A stretch of 11,731 bases of DNA from an uncultured Oscillospiraceae bacterium (GTDB lineage: Bacteria; Bacillota; Clostridia; Oscillospirales; Ruminococcaceae). The stretch is taken from assembly GCA_958448395.1 (NCBI GenBank), contig CAUDDP010000064.1, positions 1 through 11,731 on the forward strand, in the 5' to 3' direction. The position numbers and the translations under genes are program-made. The notes below the pieces were generated by a model. That model had not been told where the DNA came from, searched no databases, and saw only the letters and a list, made by a program, of their open reading frames with translations. Every line of letters begins with the position of its first letter. Position 1 is the stretch's first letter. Positions 1 through 7,948 of this stretch are shown in pieces.

Positions 1-36
1 TTTTCAACGAAATTTTCCTCAGAGCCTGTTCAAATC

Positions 37-55
37 CTTAAGTTGATGACATTGG
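37..55 (-). repeat. 19-nt repeat, inverted copy of 11639-11657
   Basis: CTTAAGTTGATGACATTGG at 37-55 is the reverse complement, with one mismatch (18 of 19), of positions 11639-11657. Similarity fades quickly on both sides. The copies lie just outside the two ends of the gene block in opposite orientation. An 18/19 match is unlikely by chance in 11.7 kb, so I infer a dispersed element or its remnant. Its family is unknown to me. Confidence 0.5.
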
Positions 56-161
56 GGAAAAGCTGTTCTCTGCAAAACGCTGCAATTAGAGTTTTGACAA
101 CGGAATGGAGAACAAGCTGTCCGTCTTCTAAAAAACGAAACGATACAGAATACAGAAATTT

Positions 162-167
162 AGAGGA
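162..167 (+). promoter_or_regulatory. Ribosome binding site for the long dprA start
   Basis: AGAGGA lies 6 nt before the ATG at 174 and is the reason for choosing that start. A second good site, GAGGTGA at 297-303, lies 5 nt before an in-frame TTG at 309. It would give a protein starting almost exactly where DprA family similarity begins. The sequence alone does not decide between them. Confidence 0.45.
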
Positions 168-173
168 ACAGGG

Positions 174-1562
174 ATGCAAATTTGTACAACGTACAACGGC
201 GGACAGCGGATACAGGCAGAGAGCGAAGCGAATCTGCCGGTGGAGTTGAGATCGGTATCCGAGAGAGAAAATACAAAAATGGATTTGCGTGAAGATGAGG
301 TGACAAGTTTGGAAACCATGTATTATTGGATTTGGCTGCTGCTGGTGTTTGGTGCAGGAAACCGAAAAATTTGGAAGGTATTAGAGCATTATGAAACACC
401 ACAAACTGCCTATACAGCATTGCAAACAGAAAAGCTGTCATTTCTGAAGGAACGGGAAATTCGCAGCATCAAAACAGTTACGATAGATCAGGTGGAGAAC
501 GTCATACAAAATTGCAAGGAAAAACAGATTGCAATGGTTTGCTTTGATGATGAAAACTATCCGGAACAGCTGCGTCAGATCTATAATCCACCGATTGTAC
601 TATTTTATCAAGGTCAGCTCTCTTTACTGACAGATTATCCGTCTTTGACAGTGGTTGGCACACGAAAACCCAGCCAGTACAGCCTGCAGGCGGCAGACTT
701 ATTATGCCGCTGTCTTGCAAAGAGTGGGATGCTGCTGGTCAGCGGCTTTGCAGTCGGTGTGGATTCTGTAGCACATCGAGCAGCCTTGCTTTCCAGTGGA
801 AAAACTGTTGCTGTTATGGGCTGTGGTCTGGATGTGCCTTATCCGAAAGTAAATGCGTCTGCAAAAAAATACATCGTGCGAAATGGCTTGATTTTGACGG
901 AATTTTTGCCCGGCACGGAGCCGGCAAGACAGAACTTTCCAATGCGAAATCGTGTGTTGGCAGGTGTCAGCAGCGGCACACTGGTCATTCAAGCACCAGT
1001 TGGAAGCGGTGCATTGATTACCGCAGAACAGGCAGTAGAGCAGGGAAAGCCTGTTTTTTGTCTGCCACCTGCGGACATATTTGACAACCAGTATGCAGGT
1101 GTGGTAAAATACCTGCGTGAGGGTGCGATTCCGGTTTTTGCACCGGAGGACATTCTCAGGGAATACCATGACAGCTGTGAACAACGTTTGACAGAGGTTT
1201 CTATGGATGCAATTTTAGAACAGCAGCCAGCAATCCAATCTGCACAGACGAAAAAACAACCTGCTGTATCGCCACAAAAGCCGTCAAGCGAAGCCGTTGA
1301 GATGGCAAAATCCAAGGAATATCCTACAGAAGAAGTCACAGTAGAATCAGTCGAACAGACTGTAGATGTTTCTGTACTGGAAACAATGGAAGGTTTAACA
1401 AGGCAGATTATGGCGTTGCTGCTGGAGCAGTCGCCACTTCAGATTGACCAGATTGTACAGACAGTACAGGCAGATGCGGAAGAGGTGGCAGCTTGTCTGA
1501 CAGAACTGGCAATTGCACAGCTGATTCAGAGAATGCCGGGTCAGTACTATAGTGTATTGTAG
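174..1562 (+). CDS. dprA: DNA processing protein DprA (Smf)
   Basis: DprA binds incoming single-stranded DNA in the cytoplasm and loads RecA during natural transformation; it is also widespread in species not known to be competent. Numbered from ATG 174 (462 aa), the Rossmann-like core shows VVGTRKPS (160-167), SGFAVGVDSVAH (190-201), GCGLDVPYP, the MRNR motif (257-260) and GSGALITA (277-284). A low-complexity linker rich in Gln, Glu, Ser and Thr (about 335-405) leads to a C-terminal winged-helix domain (about 408-462), the usual DprA_WH position. Two positions differ from the common pattern: Val194 where SGLA[RK]GID proteins carry a basic residue, and LPP where VPG is usual. Both may be lineage features. 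The first 48 residues resemble nothing known; family similarity begins at MYYWIW (ATG 318), so the true start may be 309 or 318 (about 414-417 aa). The downstream neighbour topA is a classic Firmicutes partner. Identity is firm, the start is not. Confidence 0.93.
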   Translation: MQICTTYNGGQRIQAESEANLPVELRSVSERENTKMDLREDEVTSLETMYYWIWLLLVFGAGNRKIWKVLEHYETPQTAYTALQTEKLSFLKEREIRSIKTVTIDQVENVIQNCKEKQIAMVCFDDENYPEQLRQIYNPPIVLFYQGQLSLLTDYPSLTVVGTRKPSQYSLQAADLLCRCLAKSGMLLVSGFAVGVDSVAHRAALLSSGKTVAVMGCGLDVPYPKVNASAKKYIVRNGLILTEFLPGTEPARQNFPMRNRVLAGVSSGTLVIQAPVGSGALITAEQAVEQGKPVFCLPPADIFDNQYAGVVKYLREGAIPVFAPEDILREYHDSCEQRLTEVSMDAILEQQPAIQSAQTKKQPAVSPQKPSSEAVEMAKSKEYPTEEVTVESVEQTVDVSVLETMEGLTRQIMALLLEQSPLQIDQIVQTVQADAEEVAACLTELAIAQLIQRMPGQYYSVL

Positions 1563-1577
1563 CATCATGATAATTGC

Positions 1578-1606
1578 TTGAGGGACTGGTAGAATTAGGA
1601 GATAAA
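1578..1606 (+). promoter_or_regulatory. Possible weak sigma-A promoter before topA
   Basis: The 130-nt gap between dprA and topA (1563-1692) holds TTGAGG (1578-1583) and GATAAA (1601-1606), 17 nt apart, each matching consensus at four of six positions. This is weak and could be chance. The gap also has a small hairpin, CTGCA-tttt-TGCAG at about 1614-1627, with no T-run that would make it an intrinsic terminator. I see no terminator after dprA, so read-through into topA is plausible with or without this promoter. Confidence 0.2.
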
Positions 1607-1692
1607 GGAGAAGCTGCATTTTTGCAGTGTTTGAGCAGATACCATTCGGAATGACCGGTAAGTGCCGGCAGGAGAAACAGGAGAAAAAGAAT

Positions 1693-3807
1693 ATGTCAAA
1701 TTTGGTGATTGTAGAATCGCCGGCAAAGGCGAAAACCATTCAAAAGTATTTGGGAAAGGACTTTGATGTCATTGCTTCCATGGGGCATGTGCGGGACTTG
1801 CCAAAGTCAAAATTTGGTGTGGATATTGAACATGACTTTGCACCGCAGTATGTAGACATGAAGGGAAAGGAAGATGTCATCAAGCAGTTGAAGTCGCACG
1901 CTGCAAAGTGTGATAAAATTTACCTTGCCACCGACCCTGATCGGGAGGGTGAGGCAATTTCCTGGCATATTGCACAGATGCTGCATCTGGATATGCAGGA
2001 AAATAACCGTGTGGCATTCAATGAAATTACAAAAAGCGGTGTGCAAGCCGGCATGGCAAATCCGCACCAGATTGACATCAATCTGGTGAATGCCCAGCAG
2101 GCAAGAAGAGTGTTGGACCGGATTGTTGGCTATCAGCTCAGTCCGTTTTTATGGCGGAAGGTACGGCGTGGGTTGTCTGCTGGCAGAGTGCAGTCGGTTG
2201 CCGTTCGGCTGGTTGTAGATCGGGAAAATGAAATCCGTGCATTTGAGCCACAGGAATACTGGACGATTGATGCAAAGCTGTCTGCTCCGTCTTCCCGTAA
2301 AATCTTTTCCGCAAAGCTGACCGCAGTAGACGGAAAAAAAGTGGATAAGACAGAGGTTTCTAGTAAAGAGCAGGCAGATGCCATTGTGGCACGCTTACAA
2401 GTAGCTCCCTTTGTCGTCAAGAAGGTGAAAAAGCGGGTTACAAAGAAGCATCCGTCTGCCCCGTTTATTACATCGACCTTGCAGCAGGAAGCCTCTTATC
2501 GGTTGAGTTTTCAGTCAAAGCGTACCATGAAGGTGGCACAGGAATTATATGAGGGTGTAGAAATTCAAGGGATGGGAGCAGTTGGTTTGATTACCTATAT
2601 GCGTACTGATAGTCTGCGGATTTCTGACGAAGCAAAAAAGGCAGCCGCAGATTATATTCTTTCTGCTTATGGAGAAAATTATCTGCCACCGTCTCCCCGT
2701 GTCTATAAAACGAAGAAAAATGCACAGGATGCCCATGAGGCAATTCGTCCGTCTATGCCGTCCCTCACACCGGAGCAGGTAAAAAGCAGCTTAACCAGTG
2801 ATCAGTATAAATTATACCGTTTGATTTGGGAACGATTTATCGCCAGTCAGATGGCGGATGCTTTGCTGGATACGGTTTCTGTGGACATTGATGCCGACAA
2901 CTGTCTGTTTAAAGCAAGCGGTTCCACAATAAAATTTGATGGCTTTACGGTTTTATATGAGGAAACCAGAGAGAGTAAGGGCGATAAGGACAAGTCTGAA
3001 AATAAAAATCTGCCGGAATTGCAGGAAGGTGACGTGTTGAAGCTGCGTGCACTGGAGGGCAATCAGCATTTCACCCAGCCGCCGACTCGGTATTCCGAAG
3101 CGTCTTTGATTAAGGCAATGGAAGAGTATGGAATTGGACGGCCAAGTACGTATGCACCGACCATTACTACCATTACCGCCCGCAATTATGTGGAACGGGA
3201 AGGCAAACAGCTGAAGCCTACGGTATTAGGGGAAGTGGTGACTGAACTCATGAAAGATCACTTTCAGAATATTGTAGATGTCAAGTTTACAGCAAAGATG
3301 GAGAACGATCTGGATGATGTGGAATGTGGGGAGCAGGATTGGGTGCAGGCATTGGATCATTTTTATGGGGACTTTTCCCGTACGCTGAAAACCGCAGAGG
3401 AAAAAATGGAAGGCAAACGGGTAAAAGTGCCAGATGAAGAGACAGATGAGATTTGTGAAGTGTGCGGGAAGAAGATGGTCATCAAAATTGGACGGTTCGG
3501 ACGGTTTTTGGCTTGTTCGGGTTTCCCGGATTGTAAGAATACCAAAAAAATTGTACAGGAAATGCCCGGCAGCTGCCCGCTCTGCGGTGGAAAGATGGTG
3601 CTGAAAAAGTCTAAGCGAGGCAGAAGCTTTTACGGATGTAGTAATTTCCCCGACTGCAATTTTATGACATGGAATATACCAGTTGCGGAAACTTGTCCGC
3701 AATGTGGTGCGACGCTCTTCCAGAAGGGTGGAAAATCTGGCAAGCTGATTTGTGAAAAACCAAACTGCGGCTTTGAAAAAAATTTAACGGGCGGAGGACA
3801 GGCATGA
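1693..3807 (+). CDS. topA: DNA topoisomerase I (type IA)
   Basis: TopA relaxes negative supercoils by cutting and resealing one DNA strand through a tyrosine-DNA intermediate. The 704-aa product starts with the TOPRIM domain: Glu8 in VESPAKAKTI and the metal-binding DPDREGE motif (Asp81, Asp83, Glu85). The catalytic tyrosine is Tyr302 in GLITYMRTDS, with Arg304 two residues on, as in E. coli TopA. The C-terminus has three zinc-ribbon motifs: Cys588/591/608/614, a second beginning Cys628/631, and a third with Cys668/671/687/692. Length is normal for Firmicutes. The ATG at 1693 is chosen because AGGAGA (1679-1684) lies 8 nt before it and the family starts just ahead of LVIVESPAKAK; an in-frame GTG at 1627 would add 22 residues with no family support. 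The stop overlaps the trmFO start as ATGA. Confidence 0.97.
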   Translation: MSNLVIVESPAKAKTIQKYLGKDFDVIASMGHVRDLPKSKFGVDIEHDFAPQYVDMKGKEDVIKQLKSHAAKCDKIYLATDPDREGEAISWHIAQMLHLDMQENNRVAFNEITKSGVQAGMANPHQIDINLVNAQQARRVLDRIVGYQLSPFLWRKVRRGLSAGRVQSVAVRLVVDRENEIRAFEPQEYWTIDAKLSAPSSRKIFSAKLTAVDGKKVDKTEVSSKEQADAIVARLQVAPFVVKKVKKRVTKKHPSAPFITSTLQQEASYRLSFQSKRTMKVAQELYEGVEIQGMGAVGLITYMRTDSLRISDEAKKAAADYILSAYGENYLPPSPRVYKTKKNAQDAHEAIRPSMPSLTPEQVKSSLTSDQYKLYRLIWERFIASQMADALLDTVSVDIDADNCLFKASGSTIKFDGFTVLYEETRESKGDKDKSENKNLPELQEGDVLKLRALEGNQHFTQPPTRYSEASLIKAMEEYGIGRPSTYAPTITTITARNYVEREGKQLKPTVLGEVVTELMKDHFQNIVDVKFTAKMENDLDDVECGEQDWVQALDHFYGDFSRTLKTAEEKMEGKRVKVPDEETDEICEVCGKKMVIKIGRFGRFLACSGFPDCKNTKKIVQEMPGSCPLCGGKMVLKKSKRGRSFYGCSNFPDCNFMTWNIPVAETCPQCGATLFQKGGKSGKLICEKPNCGFEKNLTGGGQA

Positions 3808-5150
3808 CAGAACAATGCAAACAAGTGGTCGTTATCGGCGGCGGTTTGGCAGGCTGTGAGGCTGCTTGGCAGCTGGCACAAAGTGGTATAGCAGTGATAC
3901 TTTATGAGCAAAAGCCTGTACATTACAGCCCAGCACATCATCGGGATGGACTGGCAGAGCTGGTTTGCTCTAATTCGTTAAAAGCGGATCGTCTGGCATC
4001 GGCTGCTGGTTTGTTGAAAGCAGAGATGGAACGGCTTGATTCCCTGCTGATTCCTTGTGCAAGAGCCACTGCGGTTGCTGCCGGCGGTGCACTGGCAGTA
4101 GATCGGGATGCTTTTTCTGATCTAGTGACAGAACGGATTCGCTCTCATCCATTGATTCAGTTGAAAACGGAAACGGTTTCTCACATACCAGAGGGCAAGG
4201 TGGTGATTGCCACTGGACCATTGACAGAGGGAACACTGGCAGAGGAAATTGAGCAGCTTTGTGGTACACGGCTGCGGTTTTTTGATGCGGCTGCACCAAT
4301 TGTGAAATATGAAAGTCTGGATACGGAAAAGGTTTTTTTTGCAGCACGATACGGCAGAGGCACGGCGGATTATATCAATTGTCCGATGAATCAGGAAGAA
4401 TATGAGGCATTCTATGCAGCATTGATTTCGGCAGAACGGGCAGAACTGCATGACTGTGACAAGCAGTTTTTCCGGGTCTATGAGGGATGTATGCCAATTG
4501 AGATTCTGGCATCCCGTGGAAAAGATACCATGCGGTTTGGGCCGTTAAAACCGGTTGGCTTGACTGACCCACGTACCGGACACCGACCGTATGCTGTTGT
4601 ACAGCTGCGGAGAGAAAATCAGGCAGGAACCATGTATAATCTGGTGGGCTTTCAGACCAACTTGAAATTTGGGGAACAAAAACGAGTGTTTTCGATGATT
4701 CCCGGATTAGAGCAGGCAGAATTTGTTCGTTATGGCGTAATGCATCGCAATTCTTTTCTGGACAGCCCAAGGCTGTTAGGAGCAGATTATGCCCTTCGCA
4801 GCAATCCAGACTGCTTCTTTGCCGGACAGATGACTGGTGTAGAGGGTTATATCGAATCTGCTGCCAGCGGCATTTTAGCCGGAAAAAACATGGTTCGTCG
4901 AATACAGGGAAAATCGCCGTTGATTTTGCCGAGAGAAACTATGATGGGGGCACTGGCTGCCTACATCAGTGATGAAACAGTGACACAATTCCAGCCGATG
5001 GGCTGTAATATGGGCATTCTGCCAGAACTGCCGGATCGAATACGAGACAAAAGAGAAAAGTATCAGGCATATGCAGACCGGGCATTGGCAGCACTGGATG
5101 CCTATTTACAGCAGATGGATGAAGAATCAACCAAGGGGGAATGGCAATGA
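3804..5150 (+). CDS. trmFO: tRNA (m5U54) methyltransferase TrmFO, folate/FAD-dependent
   Basis: TrmFO makes ribothymidine at U54 in the T-loop of tRNAs, taking the carbon from 5,10-methylenetetrahydrofolate and electrons from reduced FAD. The 448-aa protein opens with the FAD-binding glycine motif VIGGGLAGCEAA (residues 10-21). Both cysteines known to act in Bacillus TrmFO are present: Cys55 in ELVCSNSLKAD and Cys229 in YEGCMPIE. Family blocks such as RFGPLKPVGL, QLRRENQAGTMYNLVGFQTNL and GQMTGVEGYIESAASG are intact, so the enzyme should be active. The start is fixed by GGAGGA at 3793-3798, 5 nt upstream, and by the ATGA overlap with the topA stop. topA-trmFO is a conserved Firmicutes pair, once named gid. 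Confidence 0.96.
   Translation: MTEQCKQVVVIGGGLAGCEAAWQLAQSGIAVILYEQKPVHYSPAHHRDGLAELVCSNSLKADRLASAAGLLKAEMERLDSLLIPCARATAVAAGGALAVDRDAFSDLVTERIRSHPLIQLKTETVSHIPEGKVVIATGPLTEGTLAEEIEQLCGTRLRFFDAAAPIVKYESLDTEKVFFAARYGRGTADYINCPMNQEEYEAFYAALISAERAELHDCDKQFFRVYEGCMPIEILASRGKDTMRFGPLKPVGLTDPRTGHRPYAVVQLRRENQAGTMYNLVGFQTNLKFGEQKRVFSMIPGLEQAEFVRYGVMHRNSFLDSPRLLGADYALRSNPDCFFAGQMTGVEGYIESAASGILAGKNMVRRIQGKSPLILPRETMMGALAAYISDETVTQFQPMGCNMGILPELPDRIRDKREKYQAYADRALAALDAYLQQMDEESTKGEWQ
5134..5140 (+). promoter_or_regulatory. Ribosome binding site deciding the plsX start
   Basis: An AGGGGGA site ends at 5140. It touches the ATG at 5141, leaving no spacer, but sits 6 nt before the ATG at 5147. The second ATG also gives the family-typical N-terminus in which DAFGGD follows MNILI. 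I therefore place the plsX start at 5147, within an ATGA overlap with the trmFO stop. Confidence 0.7.
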
Positions 5151-6151
5151 ATATTTTAATTGATGCATTCGGCGGAGATAACGCACCGTTAGAAGTTATA
5201 AAAGGTGCCGTGCGTGCCGTGCAGGAATTGGGTGTTACCATGACACTGGTCGGGATGGAAGAAACCATTCGTCGCTGTGCAGCGGAAAACCAGCTTTCCC
5301 TAAACGGTTTACAGATATTGCATGCTCCGGCTGTCTTTGATATTCATGAAGAACCGGGTACCCTGCTAAAACAACATGCAGATACTTCTATGGCAATTGG
5401 AATGCAGGCATTGCATGACGGAAACGGGGATGCGTTTGTTTCTGCTGGCAGTACGGGTGCATTGTTGATGGGTGCTACATTTTTGGTGAAGCGGGTGCGT
5501 GGTGTAAAGCGTGCTGCATTGGCTCCCGTTCTTCCAACTGCAAAAACACCATTTATTTTGCTGGATGCTGGTGCGAACAATGACTGCCGACCGGAGATGC
5601 TGGTACAATTTGCTGTAATGGGCAGTGCATACATGGAACGGGTGATGGGCGTGAAACATCCGACTGTCAAGTTGTTGAACGTCGGTGCAGAGGAAACCAA
5701 GGGCAGAGAGCTGGACTTGGAAGCGTATCATCTGTTGGAACAGGCACCGGTTCATTTTTGTGGCAATGTAGAAGCAAGAGAACTGCCGTTTGGAACGGCA
5801 GATGTTGTCGTAGCAGACGGCTTTACCGGAAACATCGCTTTAAAGCTGTATGAGGGCATGGGCAAGTTTATGGCAAATGAGCTGAAACATAACATTTTTT
5901 CAGGCGTCAATGGAAAACTTGCCGGTCTGCTGGTACTGCCGAAAATCAAAGCACTGACCAAAAAAATGGACTACAAGGCAGTGGGGGGTGCCATGATGCT
6001 CGGCGTACAAAAGCCGGTGGTAAAGGCACATGGCAGCTCTGATGCGACTGCATTTTTCAATGCGATTCGGCAGGCAAGGGACTGCGTAGCAGGTGATATG
6101 ATTGCTGCGATGACACAATTTATGCAGCAGGAAAAAGCAGGAAAGGCATGA
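5147..6151 (+). CDS. plsX: Phosphate acyltransferase PlsX
   Basis: PlsX converts acyl-ACP and phosphate into acyl-phosphate, the acyl donor used by membrane PlsY to begin phosphatidic acid synthesis. It is a peripheral membrane enzyme. The 334-aa protein has family hallmarks throughout: an N-terminal DAFGGDNAP (6-14; the usual sequence is DAMGGD, so Phe8 replaces Met), SAGSTGALL (99-107), LLDAGANNDCRPEML, the NVGAEETKG block, NVEARELPFG, DGFTGNIALK (224-233) and GSSDATAF (296-303). Length is normal. It overlaps trmFO by 4 nt and rnc by 4 nt. In most Firmicutes plsX is followed by fatty-acid genes or at least acpP before rnc; here nothing separates plsX from rnc, so ACP must be encoded elsewhere. 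Confidence 0.96.
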   Translation: MNILIDAFGGDNAPLEVIKGAVRAVQELGVTMTLVGMEETIRRCAAENQLSLNGLQILHAPAVFDIHEEPGTLLKQHADTSMAIGMQALHDGNGDAFVSAGSTGALLMGATFLVKRVRGVKRAALAPVLPTAKTPFILLDAGANNDCRPEMLVQFAVMGSAYMERVMGVKHPTVKLLNVGAEETKGRELDLEAYHLLEQAPVHFCGNVEARELPFGTADVVVADGFTGNIALKLYEGMGKFMANELKHNIFSGVNGKLAGLLVLPKIKALTKKMDYKAVGGAMMLGVQKPVVKAHGSSDATAFFNAIRQARDCVAGDMIAAMTQFMQQEKAGKA

Positions 6152-6918
6152 AGCCATTGCAGTCACAAGCCGTTTTGCTGGATATGGCTGCAAAACAAAA
6201 ACAGAAAGGATTGGGCGTAGATATGGAACAATTGCATCTGGAACAATTTGAAACACAGATTCACTACCATTTTAAAAAACGGCATTTATTGGTGGAGGCA
6301 TTGTCGCACTCTTCCTATGCCAATGAAAAGAAAAAGTGTCGCTGTAGCAATGAGCGGCTGGAATTTCTGGGGGACAGTGTGCTTTCGATTGTAGTGTCCT
6401 CCTATCTGTTTCACCAGTTTCCGGAGCTGCCGGAGGGGGAATTGACGAAGCTGCGTGCCTCTCTGGTCTGTGAAAAGGCATTGCATGTGTTTGCACAGGA
6501 AATTCATCTGGGGGAATATCTGCTGTTGGGAAAGGGCGAGGAGCACACCGGCGGCAGAACACGTTCTTCCATTTTAGCAGATGCCTTTGAGGCGGTCATT
6601 GCTGCGATTTATCTGGATGGCGGTATGGAAGCAGCAGAGCGGCATATCATGCGGTTTATTCCAAAGAATCTGGAGCAACGGGAATCGCTCGGTTTTCGGG
6701 ATTATAAGACTGCTTTGCAGGAGGTCATTCAGAAGAATCCGGAGGAGAAAGTGGAATATGTGCTGGTATCCGAAAGCGGACCAGACCATGCAAAGGCATT
6801 TCAGGTGGAAGTGTGCCTGAATTCAAACGTGATTGGCGTTGGAACCGGCAGAAGTAAAAAGGCTGCGGAACAGATGGCAGCAAAAGAAGCCCTGCGGCTG
6901 ATGGGCTATGAAAAGTAA
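6148..6918 (+). CDS. rnc: Ribonuclease III
   Basis: RNase III cuts double-stranded RNA, releasing rRNA precursors from the primary transcript and processing structured mRNAs. Numbered from ATG 6148 (256 aa), the catalytic domain has the signature NERLEFLGDS (68-77) with acidic residues Glu69, Glu72 and Asp76. The second acidic pair, Asp145 and Glu148, lies in ADAFEAVIAAIYLDGG. A double-stranded RNA-binding domain follows from about 185 (DYKTALQEVIQ) to 253 and ends in the typical KKAAEQMAAKEAL. All catalytic residues are present. The start is chosen for its 4-nt overlap with plsX and AGGAAAGG at 6139-6146. An internal ATG at 6223 would give a 231-aa protein that fits most family N-termini better but has no good ribosome binding site. 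The first 25 residues are therefore doubtful. Confidence 0.95.
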   Translation: MKPLQSQAVLLDMAAKQKQKGLGVDMEQLHLEQFETQIHYHFKKRHLLVEALSHSSYANEKKKCRCSNERLEFLGDSVLSIVVSSYLFHQFPELPEGELTKLRASLVCEKALHVFAQEIHLGEYLLLGKGEEHTGGRTRSSILADAFEAVIAAIYLDGGMEAAERHIMRFIPKNLEQRESLGFRDYKTALQEVIQKNPEEKVEYVLVSESGPDHAKAFQVEVCLNSNVIGVGTGRSKKAAEQMAAKEALRLMGYEK

Positions 6919-7948
6919 GGGCAATATCGCCATTTTTGTTCCCCATGCTGGCTGTCCCCATCAGTGCAGCTTTTGTGACCAGCGGAAAATTAGTGCCGCA
7001 CAGGGAATCCCCTCTCCAGAACAGGTACAGCAGATTTGTCAAACTGCTGTGCATCATTCACGCAGACCGAAAGAACTGGAAATTGCCTTTTTCGGCGGCA
7101 GTTTTACTGCCATTCCAGAAGAGCAGCAGAATCTGCTTTTGGAAACGGTGCAGCCGTTTGTGGAAAGCGACTGCGTTTCCGGTATTCGGATTTCTACCCG
7201 TCCGGATTGCATTACACCAGCAATTTTGCAGCGACTGCATGATTATCATGTGACTGCAATTGAACTGGGGGCACAAAGTATGGACGACATCGTATTACTG
7301 CAAAATCGAAGAGGACACACGGCACAGTCTGTTCGCACTGCTGCAAAACAGATTGCAGCGGCTGGCTTTTCACTGGGACTGCAAATGATGGTTGGGCTGT
7401 ACGGTAGTACGATGGAACGGGAATCCGCTACACTGCGGGAATTGCTGGCACTGCATCCAGATACGCTGCGGATTTATCCATTGGCGGTGCTGTCCGGAAC
7501 GGCGTTGGCAGAACGGGTACAGGACGGCAGCTTTTCCTTGTATTCTATGGAGGATGTAGTGGAATTTTGTGCGGATGCACTTTGTCTCTGTCATGCCAAT
7601 GGCGTAAAGGTGATTCGCTGTGGATTACATGCGGAGGAAACACTGCAATCGGAAGTAATTGCCGGCTTTTATCATCCAGCATTTCGGGAACTGGTGGAAT
7701 CCCGGCTTTGCCTTCGCTGTCTACAGCAACATATCCGGCAGCATCCTGCGGAAACGCAACTTACGATACAAACGGCAGTCGGCTGGAGCAGTCGGGTTGC
7801 CGGACATCATGGCAGCAACCGCTCCGCTTGTCTGGCGGATGGTGTGACGCTGCGGATTATAGAGACGGCAGCCCTTCCGGCAGGATGGCTGCAAATAGGA
7901 GAGGACGGATACGATGTTTTTCAAATCGCTGGAACTGCAAGGCTTTAA
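6908..7948 (+). CDS. Radical SAM protein, Elp3-like, substrate unknown
   Basis: This 346-aa protein carries the radical SAM 4Fe-4S motif CX3CX2C at Cys16, Cys20 and Cys23 (CPHQCSFC), so it should cleave S-adenosylmethionine to form a radical. Other blocks are FFGGSFTAIP (61-70), RISTRPDCI (94-102), ELGAQSMDD (119-127), QMMVGL (159-164) and VIRCGLH (235-241). These match the catalytic part of the Elp3/COG1243 family, whose best-known members modify wobble uridine in tRNA. The protein ends without the GNAT acetyltransferase domain of true Elp3, so that reaction cannot be assumed. From memory, a gene of this type often sits between rnc and smc in Clostridia. Its start lies 11 nt inside rnc with no clear ribosome binding site, suggesting translation coupled to rnc; the protein begins just before the conserved IFVPHAGCP, so the start is credible. 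Confidence 0.85.
   Translation: MKSKGNIAIFVPHAGCPHQCSFCDQRKISAAQGIPSPEQVQQICQTAVHHSRRPKELEIAFFGGSFTAIPEEQQNLLLETVQPFVESDCVSGIRISTRPDCITPAILQRLHDYHVTAIELGAQSMDDIVLLQNRRGHTAQSVRTAAKQIAAAGFSLGLQMMVGLYGSTMERESATLRELLALHPDTLRIYPLAVLSGTALAERVQDGSFSLYSMEDVVEFCADALCLCHANGVKVIRCGLHAEETLQSEVIAGFYHPAFRELVESRLCLRCLQQHIRQHPAETQLTIQTAVGWSSRVAGHHGSNRSACLADGVTLRIIETAALPAGWLQIGEDGYDVFQIAGTARL
7897..7905 (+). promoter_or_regulatory. smc ribosome binding site inside the radical SAM gene
   Basis: AGGAGAGGA lies 8 nt before the smc ATG at 7914, within the last codons of the upstream gene. It is a strong site and supports independent initiation of smc although the two reading frames overlap by 35 nt. Confidence 0.75.

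Larger units (their letters stand above)
1..173. other. Non-coding leader upstream of dprA
   Basis: I see no supported gene here. One forward frame is open from position 1 to 249, but its translation (rich in Cys, Arg and Ser) resembles no family I know and it overlaps the dprA frame. Positions 37-55 carry a 19-nt sequence that recurs inverted near the window end. A perfect TTGACA lies at 94-99, but no TATAAT-like hexamer sits 16-18 nt downstream, so I do not call a promoter. The dprA ribosome binding site is at the end of the stretch (162-167). Confidence 0.6.

Noticed and set aside
94..122. Perfect TTGACA at 94-99 as a dprA promoter -35 box
   Set aside because: No TATAAT-like hexamer occurs 15-19 nt downstream (the candidates read like CTGTCC), so the match alone is not enough.
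1..249. Open forward frame ending at 249, with a possible start at 43
   Set aside because: The translation resembles no family, is rich in Cys, Arg and Ser, and overlaps dprA in another frame. It also runs through the repeat at 37-55.
1614..1627. Hairpin CTGCA-tttt-TGCAG between dprA and topA as a terminator
   Set aside because: A five-pair stem with no following T-run; not a credible terminator.
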